Below are positions 50,711-61,625 of a DNA stretch of 64,000 bases, in pieces. This stretch comes from Epiperipatus broadwayi (lineage: Eukaryota > Onychophora > Udeonychophora > Euonychophora > Peripatidae), in the NCBI GenBank assembly GCA_028023455.1, contig JAQFVV010000995.1, positions 62,001-126,000 of the forward strand, written 5' to 3'. The translations under genes and the position numbers were made by a program. Position 1 is the stretch's first letter. Each line of letters opens with the position of its first letter. Under the pieces are notes generated by a model. The model was given only the letters and a program-made list of their open reading frames with translations, ran no database searches and was not told where the DNA came from.

Positions 50711-52412
50711 TATACTAACTATAGGCACTTATGAGAAGAGGATTTGATATTTCAAAATAAGATATCATATAACTCCACTTATGCTTACAAAGTTGGCTTC
50801 AAAAATAGAATGTGTTGAAGGTAGTAAAGCAGATTTTAAATTTAATGTACAAAAACTATATTAAATTTAAAATCTTAGTTAAATACTGTGCTCATAGAAG
50901 GTGTTTAAATGCTTTCATTCAAAATAATATTCCAAAACTAGATATTAAAATAAATATTTATTTGCATTTTCAGTAGTGTGGAAAAAAATTCATGAGACCT
51001 TTGATATAGCTATAATAGTATGTTGTTGAATATTACTATATTTTCATTTAAAGTTTGATAAAGTCCAGATACTGAGAATGCTTTAATGAATGTAACCAAT
51101 ACATCATCCCTTGGATATTTATAACAAAAGTGATTAAAATGAGATTGAAAACAAAGCAACATCATTAAAAAAATAAATACAAAGATGTCATTTGTTTAGT
51201 TGTTTAAAATGGAAATGGTTACAATATATATTTAATAGAATGGTTTATCGCTCAAGAAATCATATATTTTGAACATTGATAATGACAGATTTAAGATGTG
51301 ATTCATGGACTTTTAGTACACCATTCTACCATTGCATTAATACATAGAGAGCAATAAAAATGGGCAGATCATGGAAAAAAGATGGAGGGATTTTAGATGA
51401 ATACTGAAAATCTAATGCTAATTATAGTAAAGTAAAATGTACCCTAAAAATGAGTAGATAAACACAGAAATAATTCAGGATTTGATTTTTTTTAACGATG
51501 AATTTTACCAGATTGCCTTGGCCCAAATGCCTTCATTTTAGAAAATAGTGAAGGAGAAATGGGTACCTATAATGCTAGGTCCCTGAAACCGTATAAGACC
51601 AGGACTTGGTTCAGAACGTCTCTAAAAAGATTGATGTATGGAGAATAAAATAAGTTCAAACCCCTATTATATTCTTTTTCCCTGGCCCAAGTGGTCTTGT
51701 ACCATGAAATTTTATATTTATAAAAAAAAAAAAATTCAAGAAGAGTAAAATGCAAAGACTGTTTAAAAGACGTTTTTTTAATTTAAGTAGTATAATTTTA
51801 AAAAAAAAAAAAAAAAAACAACGTACAATGAAAGTTAATTTTTGTTTTTTATTTATCTATGTAATTTAATCAAAATAATGTGTTGACATTGGAAAGTCTG
51901 CATACAGATTAATTAATCCAGATAACGAAAAGACATTCCACATGCAAATTACAATCAAAGTTTTAAAGCTAATTAAAGAGCAGAAAGAATTTATATATAT
52001 AAAAAAGAACTTTGTAGTTGGAAAATACAAAATAAATGTAGAAGATTATAGAATAATAAAACAAAAGATAAATAAAATATGTGCAGGACTTCTCAAAAAT
52101 GATCTGGAGTGTAAAAGAAGCAGACAAGTTTAGAAAGAGTTTTTTTTCACTCGTGTGTTTTGGGCAAGTTTTCATGTGCAGCACTTTTTTACGAATTAAG
52201 AATAAAATGTTGCCACTTAGATCTAAACTGAACCTATTCCTCATGTGCGAGTAGAACCAGATTGCTTACTTACACCTTCTCTTGAAAAAACTCACAAAAA
52301 CCTTCACCTAATCTTGCCTCAATAAGGATAAGAGATATGAAAGAAATGAAACCATAAAAACAGTACTGCAGACAAACCATTGAAATGAATCAGACTATTA
52401 AGAAGATCAATC
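50711..52412. other. intron sequence, nothing identified
   Basis: Short frames at 51567-51755 (minus), 51942-52133 (plus) and 51969-52244 (minus) show no motif. Long A-runs near 51720 and 51800. Confidence 0.45.
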
Positions 52413-52731
52413 ACCTATATCAGGTGTCCCCAACCCTATGCTTGTGGCACCATGGTGCCCGCAGACCATTTTACGTGTTCCTGCCGCTATCCGAACATGA
52501 TAAAAAATTATTTATCTGATACAAATTTAATTTTTAAGATTTCTTATAAATTATTGTATTATGTTGTAATCAAATTGTAGGTCATACTATACTTTTACAG
52601 TGTAAAAGGGTCTATTATTAACAATATCCAACTATAAATTTACATTGAAAAAATAAATGGTGCCCGCCACCTGGTCAGTATTATAGAATGTGCTCTTAAG
52701 TGCAAAAAGATTGGGGACTGCTGACCTACAT
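52413..52731. mobile_element. hAT-type MITE, second family, 8-bp target duplication
   Basis: A 303-bp element (52421-52723) starts CAGGTGTCCCCAACC and ends with the inverse of CAGCAGTCCCCAATC. Flanks are ACCTATAT and ACCTACAT (8 bp, one difference). Subterminal TGGTGCCCGCAGACC and TGGTGCCCGCCACCTGG are the usual GC-rich blocks of this widespread non-autonomous hAT group. No coding sequence. Confidence 0.9.
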
Positions 52732-53465
52732 AAACACTTGAAACTTATTGGTAAGTTAATGGCCATAGCTTCTATCCATATAAAAGATTTGCAAATTGAA
52801 TTTTAAATAATAAACTGTTACTGTAGACAAAAAGAAAAGAGACATTAGCTAATACTTCAAAGTGAGATATTTGAATCCGAATGGTTAAAATAATTATCTG
52901 AGTATGTGTGTGTTTCTTTCCAATATTATAATTTTATTATTATAGGTGTTTAAATATTTAATGTGTTATAACAAATCTTTACTAAAAATATATCTTTCCT
53001 TGTACATGCCTAATTTTTTAGTTAGTTATGTTGTTAATTTTGAGTGTTAGATTTTTATTATTTGGTTTTAGAATAGTGTATAAATTACATTGCCAATATC
53101 CTTATTTCTTAATCAAGTCCAGGAAGAATTTTTTAAAAAAAAAATAAATTGATGTGAAATCTTAATCCCGATCTTGTAATTATTGTTTTATAAGTTACTG
53201 ATATGCTTGACGCAAAACCAAACCAGTGAGTCTAACAATGTTGGCACCCTCTTTTATAAATTAAAAACTGATGTAGCCAGCAGTTGAAATTGTAATAATT
53301 CTTAAGTTGAGTTAATCAGGAAATATTGCTATGTTGTTAGAAATAGAAGCAAAATATTTTTCTTCTTCACAGTTTGATTAACTCATGCATTCTAGTGCAT
53401 AATTTAAGGCCTATCAATATGTGAAAAATGTTACAATATGTATATAAATACTTGATCTTAGTTTC
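52732..53465. other. intron sequence, nothing identified
   Basis: AT-rich filler up to the end of the minus-strand Penelope copy. Confidence 0.4.
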
Positions 53466-54339
53466 TCTTAATTACCAACTACTACCCACAAATCCATTCA
53501 CTTCCCATCCACCCTTAATGTTAAAAGAACTCTTAAATAAGTTAATTGCTTCAGAATAATAAATTTTCAATAATAAAGACTCTTTAATTCTTCTTTTGAT
53601 TTCATTTCTCTCAAAGAAGATAACCTTAGCTTCATCAAAATCAATAGTGTGGCCTGTATTTTTTTCATGGACATACAAAGCAGAACTAAGATATCTATTT
53701 TTAACTCTACTTTTATGAACCTTATTCTTTCATTTAAACTCAAACTCTCTGACCTATGTAAACCTTCTTCAGAAATAAACAAGGAATAAAATATACTACA
53801 CCAGGAATAGTCTTTCATCAAAAACTTCGCTTTGTATTATTTAATAAATTATTCAATGTAACACCCCTTTTCCAAGCAATTTTCTTATTTCCAAGTACAA
53901 TATACTATTTCTACACACAATTTTATAAGAAGACAATTTAAATGGCAAAGAAATAAAATCATATTTTTCTTAAACCTTTACATCCTTACAAATATTACTA
54001 TTAAATAAAATACTTTTAACAAATTTATCAGAGTATCCAACACTCAAGTAATCTTTATAAAATTGATATTTCTGAAACAAAACAACCCCACTAGAATTAT
54101 TTAATTTAATATCTCTATGACAATAATTCCTTAAAGCAGCTACTTTATGAGATACAGACTGATGCTATCAGGTTTAATTATAGATCTTAATTCTTTACTT
54201 CTAACTAAATGACTGCACAATAAACAATTAGTTTCTACATTTCTAATCATCAAAAGATCTAAAAATTTTAACTTACCAAAATCTAAACACCCCCCCCCTT
54301 CTAACACAAATTTTATAGAAGAATCAAAACAATTAAACT

Positions 54340-54754
54340 CATTTACAAATTAAACAATTCAAAACAAAACAACACTCTCCATATAGTAGTGCCATCTTGT
54401 GCTAACAAGAGCAATCAATGGATGCCAGAAGGCTTGTGCATAAAATCCCTATCTAGTGCCTACTCATCCAATATCCCCAGACTAGTTTCTGGCTTGTGGC
54501 CTAAGGTGCAGTGCTCTCAGATCCAAGGCTCCTCACTGATGAAGGCCACAAGCCAGAAACTAGTCTGGGGATATTGGATGAGTAGGCACTAGATAGGGAT
54601 TTTATGCACAAGCCTTCTGGCATCCATTGATTGCTCTTGTTAGCACAAGATGGCACTACTATATGGAGAGTGTTGTTTTGTTTTGAATTGTTTAATAACA
54701 ATTATTGTGCTAGTATGAGATAGTGATCATGTGATGTTTAGTCATTTACAAATT
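54340..54754 (+). mobile_element. palindromic hammerhead element inserted in the Penelope copy
   Basis: The insertion 54352-54742 is bounded by perfect 12-bp duplications CATTTACAAATT (54340-54351 and 54743-54754). It has two 150-bp arms that appear perfectly complementary: 54352-54501 inverted at 54544-54693, around a 42-base centre. A ~50-base tail follows, ending GATCATGTGATGTTTAGT, shared with the 32.3-kb element. The right arm plus centre carries a hammerhead core; the left arm carries its 3' part in inverse. This resembles an isolated Penelope terminal-repeat unit and may have been moved by elements like the one it landed in. Confidence 0.88.
54521..54579 (+). ncRNA. type I hammerhead ribozyme motif in palindrome
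   Basis: CTGATGA is at 54536-54542, GAAA at 54556-54559 and ACTAGTC (two-pair stem III) ends at the cleavage nucleotide C54565. Stem I is CCTCA with TGGGG, an internal loop, and ATCCAA with TTGGAT. Stem II is GGC with GCC around CACAA, preceded by an A-A mismatch where a G-C pair is usual. That mismatch (an A before GAAA) may weaken it. Because of the 150-bp arms the transcript could fold into the long hairpin instead of the ribozyme. Confidence 0.75.
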
Positions 54755-55353
54755 CCTCCAATTTATCATTCTCAACTACAAATAAACAATCATCAACATA
54801 TCTGACAAATAATTTTACATATAAACAATTCTTTTTAATAATAATTTCCTCTTCCATAAAATTAATATAAACTGAACATACTAAAGGAGAAATAATATAA
54901 CCTATTATCCAACCTTCCTTAATCTTATAAAAATTACCTTTATAAGTAAAATACATAGAATCTTCCAATAACAAAAGCAAATCTTTAATTACCTTAATTT
55001 TATTTTTTTGATAAAGAACTTTTCTTAATCAATACAGACAAAAGAACATCAATACTGCTTAACCTACTAATAGACTGATACATATTTTCAATATCTAAAC
55101 TTCCAAATACCCAATTACTTTCCATTTTAAAATTATTAATCTTATCAAAAGCCTCAAAAGAAGAAGAAACTGTGTACTGACCAAAATCAACAAATTGTTT
55201 TAAAAAATTATTCAAGAATCTAGAAATACCCTCTACAACACTACCTGTAAAATCAAAAATAAATCTTAAAGGAAAACCATCTTTATGAGTTTTAATATTT
55301 ACAAACATCTTAGCTGATATAAAATCATTAGGATAGCATTTTAAATAATCTAC

Positions 55354-56630
55354 TCTTGATAAGATTAATAATTTTAAAATGGAAAGTAATTGGGTATTTG
55401 GAAGTTTAGATATTGAAAATATATATCAGTCTGTTAATAGGTTAAGCAGTATTGATGTTCTTTTGTCTGTATTGATTAAGAAAAGTTCTTTATCAAAAAA
55501 ATAAAATTAAGGTAATTAAAGATTTGCTTTTGTTATTGGAAGATTCTATGTATTTTACTTATAAAGGTAATTTTTATAAGATTAAGGAAGGTTGGATAAT
55601 AGGTTATATTATTTCTCCTTTAGTATGTTCAGTTTATATTAGTTTTATGGAAGAGGAAATTATTATTAAAAAGAATTGTTTATATATAAAATTATTTGTC
55701 AGATATGTTGATGATTGTTTATTTGTAGTTGAGAATGATAAATTGGAGGAATTTGTAAATGAGTTTAATTGTTTTGATCCTTCTATAAAATTTGTGTTAA
55801 AAGGAGGGGGGTTAGATTTTGGTAAGTTAAAATTTTTAGATCTTTTGGTGATTAGAAATGTAGAAACTAATTGTTTATTGTGCAGTCATTTAGTTAAAAG
55901 TAAAGAATTAAGATCTATAATTAAACCTGATAGCTATCAGTCTGTATTTCATAAAGTAGCTGCTTTAAGGAATTATTGTCATAGAAATATTAAATTAAAT
56001 AATTCTAGTGTGGTTGCTTTGTTTCAGAAATATCAATTTTATAAAGATTACTTGAGAGTTGGATACTCTGATAAATTTGTTAAAAGTATTTTATTTAATA
56101 GTAATATTTGTAAGGATCTTAAAGGTTAAAGAAAAATATGATTTTATTTCTTTGCCATTTAAATTGTCTTCTTATAAATTGTGTGTAGAAATAGTATATT
56201 GTTTGGAAATAAGAAAATTGCTTGGAAAAGGGGTGTTACATTGAATAATTTATTAAATAATACAAAAGAAGTTTTTGATAGAAAGACTATTCCTGGTGTA
56301 GTATATTTTATTCCTTGTTTATTTTGTAAGAAGGTTTACATAGGTCAGAGTAGTTCGAGTTTAAATAAAAGAATAAAGGTTCATAAACTTAAAGTTAAAA
56401 ATAGATATCTTAGTTCTGCTTTGTATGTCCATGAAAAAGATACAGGCCACACTATTGATTTTGATGAAGCTAAGGTTGTCTTCTTTGAGAGAAATGAAAT
56501 CAAAAGAAGAATTAAAGAGTCTTTATTATTGAAAATTTATTATTCGGAAGCAATTAACTTATTTAAGAGTTCTTTTAATATTAAGGGTGGATGGGAAGTG
56601 AATGGATTTGTGGGTAGTTTTTAATATTAT
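55354..56630 (+). pseudogene. Penelope-like element family 2, plus copy (RT + GIY-YIG)
   Basis: Head-to-head with the minus copy. It begins inside the reverse transcriptase at about 55354 (5' truncated), with VFGSLDIENIYQSVNRLSSI from 55379 onward. A frame change at the A7 run 55495-55501 leads into 55524-56129: EGWIIGYIISPLVCSVYISF (motif B region), LFVRYVDDCLFVVEN (YVDD) near residue 60, LKFLDLLVIRNVETN, and KSKELRSIIKPDSYQSVFHK, typical of Penelope thumb. After two more frame changes, 56181-56624 carries the GIY-YIG endonuclease: GVVYFIPC, CKKVYIGQSSSSLNKRIKVH and HEKDTGHTIDFDEAKVVFFE. Penelope elements use this RT/endonuclease pair for transposition. Given the three frame changes this copy is not expected to make one protein, though all catalytic motifs remain readable. 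Confidence 0.9.
55495..55501 (+). other. A7 run where both Penelope copies change frame
   Basis: The run AAAAAAA in TCAAAAAAATAAAATT lies between two well-conserved parts of the reverse transcriptase that are in different phases (+1). The minus copy has the same seven bases (55003-55009 as T7). See findings for the alternatives. Confidence 0.8.
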
Positions 56631-56761
56631 ATATATTGTGTAGTTTTTGTAGTTCTTTACACTTGAGAAGTCTGCTTGTAGCAGTGAAACCTTAGGTTGT
56701 GTTTTTTTATATTATTTTTATGCTGGTCTGGTTTAATTTTGGATTTGGGGTAGTTTTGATT

Positions 56762-56786
56762 TTATATATATATATATATATATATA
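56762..56786. repeat. (TA)n microsatellite
   Basis: An uninterrupted run of TA just beyond the plus-strand Penelope 3' end, directly before a foldback element that also ends in a TA run. Confidence 0.8.
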
Positions 56787-56810
56787 TGAAAAGAAAGTTA
56801 CTGTTAACAA

Positions 56811-56952
56811 TATATAAACCATTATACAATTACAAATATCCAGTAATGCCCTCTGTTTAAAAGTCTATATCTCAATAATAGCTATTATTGAGATATAGAC
56901 TTTTAAACAGAGGGCATTACTGGATACTTGTAATTGTATAATGGTTTATATA
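56811..56952. mobile_element. 142-bp near-perfect palindrome (foldback MITE)
   Basis: Arms of 71 bp meet at CAATAATAGCTATTATTG (centre at 56881/56882) with no spacer, and only about one or two differences between the arms. Both ends lie in TA-rich sequence (TATATAAACC and its inverse), consistent with insertion into a TA site. No coding sequence. Confidence 0.85.
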
Positions 56953-57008
56953 TATATGAAAAACAAAACAAGTTTTATATACGTAAAAACCTGCTATCGC
57001 TTGTATTA

Positions 57009-57211
57009 ATGATCAATAGATGGAGCTTTACCAAGACCTCCAAACAAGCGTATTTGTTTACATAAACGTCAGAGTCAATATTCACTGTCTCTTTCTTTTT
57101 TGCTCCACCCTCAGATCAGCTGATTTCAAGCTGATTGAATATTGACTCTGACGTTTATGTAAACAAATACGCTTGTTTGGAGGTCTTGGTAAAGCTCCAT
57201 CTATTGATCAT
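57009..57211. mobile_element. 203-bp foldback element with ~76-bp arms
   Basis: ATGATCAATAGATGGAGCTT and on to AATATTCA (57009-57084) is matched exactly in inverse at 57136-57211, around a 51-base centre (CTGTCTCTTTCTT and on, containing GATCAGCTGATTTC). The right edge abuts a TA run. It is less AT-rich than its surroundings. Confidence 0.9.
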
Positions 57212-57214
57212 ATA

Positions 57215-58495
57215 TATATATCTTTGACAGATAAAAAATTGTTATTTACTACAAAGATAAATATTTTCTTTTTAATATTGTTTATATGATTTAATATAAA
57301 GAAATTATAGATTATAAATATAAGACTGAGAATGTGCATGATGATAAATTTGAAATAACAGATATATTACCTTTGGGTACCAGGGGGAATTAGCTTGTTC
57401 ATATTTACGAAAAAAGTATGCTTACTTAAGAAACACTGTGGCCACAGAAATTGTCCAGAAAGAAGGTCTTTGCTTTTTTTAAAATTTCCAATGGAATGAT
57501 GATAAATCAGAATATTTGCTGAGATGCAGATGGATGGACACAGATTTTCAGCTTCTAATGCTTACAGGATCATATAGCATCTTTTTATTTCCTTCATGGA
57601 ACAGTGGATAAAAGCCCAGCACATTTAGGACTTTACCTCAACATACTCATGCATGTTATCTGGCATATATTTTCTTTCAATATCATAAATTAAAAATCTT
57701 GAATATCAACTGTTATATAGCAGTCAAAATATCAGCCACAAAAAACTAAATCCAATCTCCTGATTTTTCTATTTATACTCTTTATTTTGGTAGAAAATTC
57801 TCTTATTTTTTTCAAACAACACTTTCCACAACTCCTCAAAATGTTTGATATATTAAATCTTATCCTGTGCAATCTCAGGTCCAGCTTCTTTTATCTTTTT
57901 TTTTTTTTTTTACAAAGAAAACCTTTTAGCAAATTTTTTTTTAACTTAAAAAATTACATTAGTAACCTTTAAAATAACTTTACACAATACATATGGTAAG
58001 CATTTCGTAAATAAAATCTGTTTTATTTTTTAATCATCTAAATATATTTTTCTTTTTATTAAAGATAAAACAAAATTAGACACAAGAAAAAATATATACA
58101 TTATATGCTTTTCCAGAAAATTCTTTTTATACATTTGATTATAGAATATATATGTACACACACTTAATCAATACAAATGAGCACAAAACCCCTTCCTTAA
58201 GCCTATCTTGATTAATTTATTCAGTCAAATATGTGTTTAATTACAACATCTACATATGTGTGGCTACCTAGAATTCCTTTAACTTTTATTAGGGTTCAAA
58301 CCTGATTCCTGTTACAATATCCCCTCATTTGGAAGCCTGCAAACATGGTTTATGTGTTTGGATGGCTCAAACTTAAGCAAACAAAATCTTTAATAAATTT
58401 ATTTGCATGGTAGCACAAGTTTGAGAGATCTGGCATTATAGAATTCTCTGATCTCCTGCCCCATGTCTATCCAAAATGCATTGTATCTTTGTAAT
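57215..58495. other. intron sequence, nothing firmly identified
   Basis: A less AT-rich patch at 57370-57640 may be an old transposon but has no readable motif. The rest is AT-rich. Confidence 0.4.
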
Positions 58496-58499
58496 CACA

Positions 58500-58625
58500 C
58501 AATAGTGATTTAATGCACAAACCTCCATGCATCCATTGATTACTAAGGCTTGGCTGAGTGGCACTACTATATGTAAAGTTGGCTAATAGAAAATGATGAT
58601 TATGTAATAAAAGTGGACTGAGTAA
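58500..58625 (+). repeat. fragment of the hammerhead/Penelope terminal repeat
   Basis: TTTAATGCACAAACCTCC, GCATCCATTGATTACT, GAGTGGCACTACTATATG and GATGATTATGTAATAAAAG correspond in order to the 3' parts of the elements at 32.7-32.84 and 54.6-54.7 kb. No CTGATGA...GAAA core is visible upstream, so the ribozyme half is lost or too decayed. Confidence 0.7.
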
Positions 58626-59055
58626 TTAAAATTATATTTATGTTAAGAATCTCTATATGTTGGACTCTTTAAATATATAAAAAGTCTTCCCCTTATTCCT
58701 ATTTTCAATAGCTCGACTTTCAATAAGCCACATTTCAAAAGAAATGCTAAATAAAAACAATAAATTTTAATTTTTTAATTTACAGTGTGATCTCCGATGC
58801 TGGGATGGCAAAATGCTGCTTGAAAATAACTGACAACATTGCTTAAGCATTGAATTTTAAAACTATTTAGAATAGACCACAAAAATTCTATTTGAAAATA
58901 TTGCAGATCGAATAGAAAACCTAAATCTGGTTTTTGTGTACTCAAACTGGGGTTCAAATCTGGGACAGTTAATTATATCAGAATAATCTTTAAGCCAATC
59001 TAGCTAATATTTTAAACTTCAATAAACAAGGAAGAAAAACAACCCCATTTGTCAG
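58626..59055. other. intron sequence, nothing identified
   Basis: AT-rich, with no readable domain or repeat boundary on either strand. Confidence 0.4.
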
Positions 59056-59340
59056 TTGCAAAAACTTTTTTTTTTTTCAAAATCTGCTTTGATTGCTGTT
59101 ATTTTGCATTCTTTAGATTTGACAATTGATGAAAGCCTTTTTTCACCAAGGAAAAATCAACAAGGCCAAATTTTTCTTCAAGAATGGATGTTTGGTGGCA
59201 TATGTAGAGAGATCATGGTAGTTAAAGATCAGATAATAGTGGTGACATTTAGAATTTGGTGGATTCAGAAACTATGCTTCACAGTGCAAAGACTATGGGG
59301 TTAGTGAAAGAAACAGCAGCATGGAAGCTACATCAACCCA
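59056..59340 (+). pseudogene. Merlin/IS1016-type (ISXO2-like) transposase fragment
   Basis: The frame from 59056 reads, from about residue 22, LTIDESLFSPRKNQQGQIFL then QEWMFGGICRE. IDESxFxxRKxxxGR...QxWxFGGxxRE is the start of the DDE catalytic domain of the ISXO2-like/Merlin transposases, with D being the first catalytic residue. After this the frame drifts. NSSMEATST-like sequence near 59310 in another phase may be what remains of the region before the last catalytic residue. The N-terminal zinc-binding part and the other acidic residues were not found. A dead fragment. Confidence 0.75.
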
Positions 59341-60150
59341 ACACTTGCCGAATTTATGGGGCATTGTTTGCACAAAAATGACCACACATTTTTTTATAAA
59401 CTCAGTGACATATAAAACATTTTTTTCCACCTGAATCAAGAAAAGTGTTACAATTGATGTATGTTTATTGTTGTGAATTATTTGTGTACTTACAAAAAAA
59501 GGATAGGTTTCTTAAAATTTTAGTTATTCAATTTTTCTGCCTGTATGAAATGCGGTAATAAAAGTTTTATAATTTATATTTATTTATTGGTCTGAATTAT
59601 TTGTTTTGGTTTTTTTTTAATCAAAAAAATACATTTCATAGTATTTTTCTGGAAAATTTCAACACACTTTGCAATAGACATGTTCATTTTGGAGGGAACA
59701 TTTGTGTCAATTTTCTGTGGTCAAATGAAAATTCAATTTGTTTGTTTGAATGCAATTAATTACTGTTATTTTTTACAGAGTACATAGCATATATATATTT
59801 TATGTGTTTTTATAAATATTATTTAATAAAATTACAATTTAGTGATTGTTTTATGAGTTTGTAAAGTAACATTTGGAAGTTCATTTGATACTTTTTATTC
59901 AATCTATTTTCAGGAGCTGAGAATATGTAGTTTTTAAAAAGATAGATTTAAAAAAAAATTTGCATGTTCATGTCAACCTGCTCTTGAAAAAAGTGTGGTT
60001 GTTTTTGGTATGTGTTTTTAAAAAACTATTTTTACATATTTTTTGAAACTGATTGAATTAAATGTCAAAGCTTCATCATCTGCGTACGTGTAGATTTCAT
60101 AGAAGTATGTGTGTATCTCATATAATATTTATTTTTTTGTTATTTTTTAA
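59341..60150. other. intron sequence, nothing identified
   Basis: The first ~150 bp may still be decayed Merlin-like sequence. Otherwise AT-rich filler. Confidence 0.4.
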
Positions 60151-60154
60151 AATA

Positions 60155-60345
60155 TTGTGTACTATTCCTGCAACAAAGAAAAGATAGGATAGCTTTCCAC
60201 ATTCGTATCAATGCATTGGTAACTTTGTAATGTTTGATAACTTTATAAATGGTTGCCAAAATAACAAGATTAAAAAGTTACTAGTGTATTGATACGAATG
60301 TGAAAAGGCCTCCTATCTTTTCTTCATTGCAGGAATAGTACACAA
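60155..60345. mobile_element. 191-bp foldback element with ~66-bp imperfect arms
   Basis: TTGTGTACTATTCCTGCAA and following AAGAAAAGATAGGA, then CACATTCGTATCAAT, are repeated in inverse ending TTGCAGGAATAGTACACAA. The arms differ at several positions and by small indels around GATAGCTTTCC / AAAGGCCTCC. The AT-rich centre is about 60 bases. A MITE older than the two at 56.8-57.2 kb, judging by arm divergence. Confidence 0.8.
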
Positions 60346-60349
60346 GTAC

Positions 60350-61500
60350 CAATTTCATTTTATTTAGGAATAGATAACTAGCCATAAAAGTGAAAACAAG
60401 TTTAAACAAACACATACATATTAACATTTAATTATTTTATAATAAAACAAAATTTAAAAAAATAATAGTATTGATTATTAAATTTGGTATTAAAAATAAA
60501 TAAAATATTTATTCTGATAGTGTTATTTTAAAAGAAAATATTAATTTGTAAAGTTTTATTTGATTATTATAATTGACTTTATTTATAGAACCATCAATAC
60601 ATAAAAAAAAAAAAAAAATTGATTTTATTGTCTGACAGAGGAAAAGGCGGGAAGTCAATAGAAAGAAATATGAACTATTATTAAGTAACAGAAAAAGTTT
60701 GTCTCTCAAATCTAACAAAAATTAAAACTTATTTATTATTTTGAGGGGCTACAAACAACATAAAATGATAAATAAATGAAAGGAAGATTTCTCTCTTTGC
60801 TGGATCTCCCAAAAAACTGTATATTTATTTTAAAATTAACAGTTTAATGAATTAATCTAAGTTTATACTTATCTTTTTAAATCATCTTATAATTCAGTTC
60901 ATTATGATTTTATCATTTAAACAAATAATAAAATTCAAACATCGTATATGCTATTAGAAGGTTTGTTATTGAATCACAAAATGGGCCCCAATGAAAAGAA
61001 AACATCAAACTTGATAAAAAAAATTAATTTTATAGTGAACTTTTCTACAAGCTAAAATATTTCAAATAATAATAATGATTTATTATTAATTTATCAGTTT
61101 ATTTTACAATATTCTTAAAAAAACTAAAGCATTCTAGATACAATAGTTCACATATCTTGTTTGATAAATATTAATTTTATTTTTAAAAAAATTATTCAAA
61201 ATTAAGTAAATAATATTATGTAAATATAAACATTGATGGGAGAACATTTATCAATTATCCATTCAAGTATCTATAAGTTTTCAAGACATTTATAAATAAA
61301 TAGTGTATGTCTTCATAATTTTACAGTTGAGTATTATTTATAGTTTTTTTTTAAAAATAAACATGGATAAAAATGGGGTAAATAACCATAGATTTATAAA
61401 TATCTATTTTGAAATACATTATATATATATATTTAAGAACTGGGAAGATATTTTACTTGTTTTTATATAGATTGGTATTAAAAAAAAATCTTTCTGTAAT
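60350..61500. other. intron sequence, nothing identified
   Basis: AT-rich; no motif on either strand. Confidence 0.45.
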
Positions 61501-61514
61501 CCATAAAAAAAAAA

Positions 61515-61625
61515 AATGATGCAGGGATGATGTGGAGAAGGGAAACTAAAGATCGGAGAAGATGGATTGAACTTGGAGAGACCTTCATCCTGCAGTGGAT
61601 TGATAATGGTTGATGATGATGATAT
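61515..61625 (+). mobile_element. possible LINE 3' end fragment with GAT repeat tail
   Basis: GATGCAGGGATGATGTGGAG and GATGGATTGAACTTGGAGAG then CCTTCATCCTGCAGTGGATT is purine-rich, less AT-rich than the flanks, and reads in one frame as RWIELGETFILQWIDNG before a stop, then ends GATGATGATGAT. Many LINE ORFs end in an arginine/tryptophan-rich segment of this type just before a microsatellite tail. The match is short and I hold it loosely. Confidence 0.35.

Larger units (their letters stand above)
53472..55368 (-). pseudogene. Penelope-like element family 2, minus copy (interrupted)
   Basis: On the minus strand, from 55368 downward: YLKCYPNDFISAKMFVNIKT with HKDGFPLRFIFDF opens the reverse transcriptase, then VFGSLDIENMYQSISRLSSI (palm D-box), a frame change at the T7 run 55003-55009, YIISPLVCSVYINF and FVRYVDDCLFVVEN (catalytic YVDD, intact) down to about 54755. 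A 391-bp insertion follows. The protein resumes at 54340 and runs into the GIY-YIG part, ending GGWEVNGFVGSSW at 53472. Further frame changes occur near 53700-53950 and 54160. Both target-duplication copies CATTTACAAATT mark the insertion. By eye it is about 95% or more identical to the plus-strand copy next to it. Confidence 0.88.

Noticed and set aside
54389-54701. Two overlapping frames with identical peptides on opposite strands
   Set aside because: They are the two arms of the 150-bp palindrome translated in both directions, not genes.
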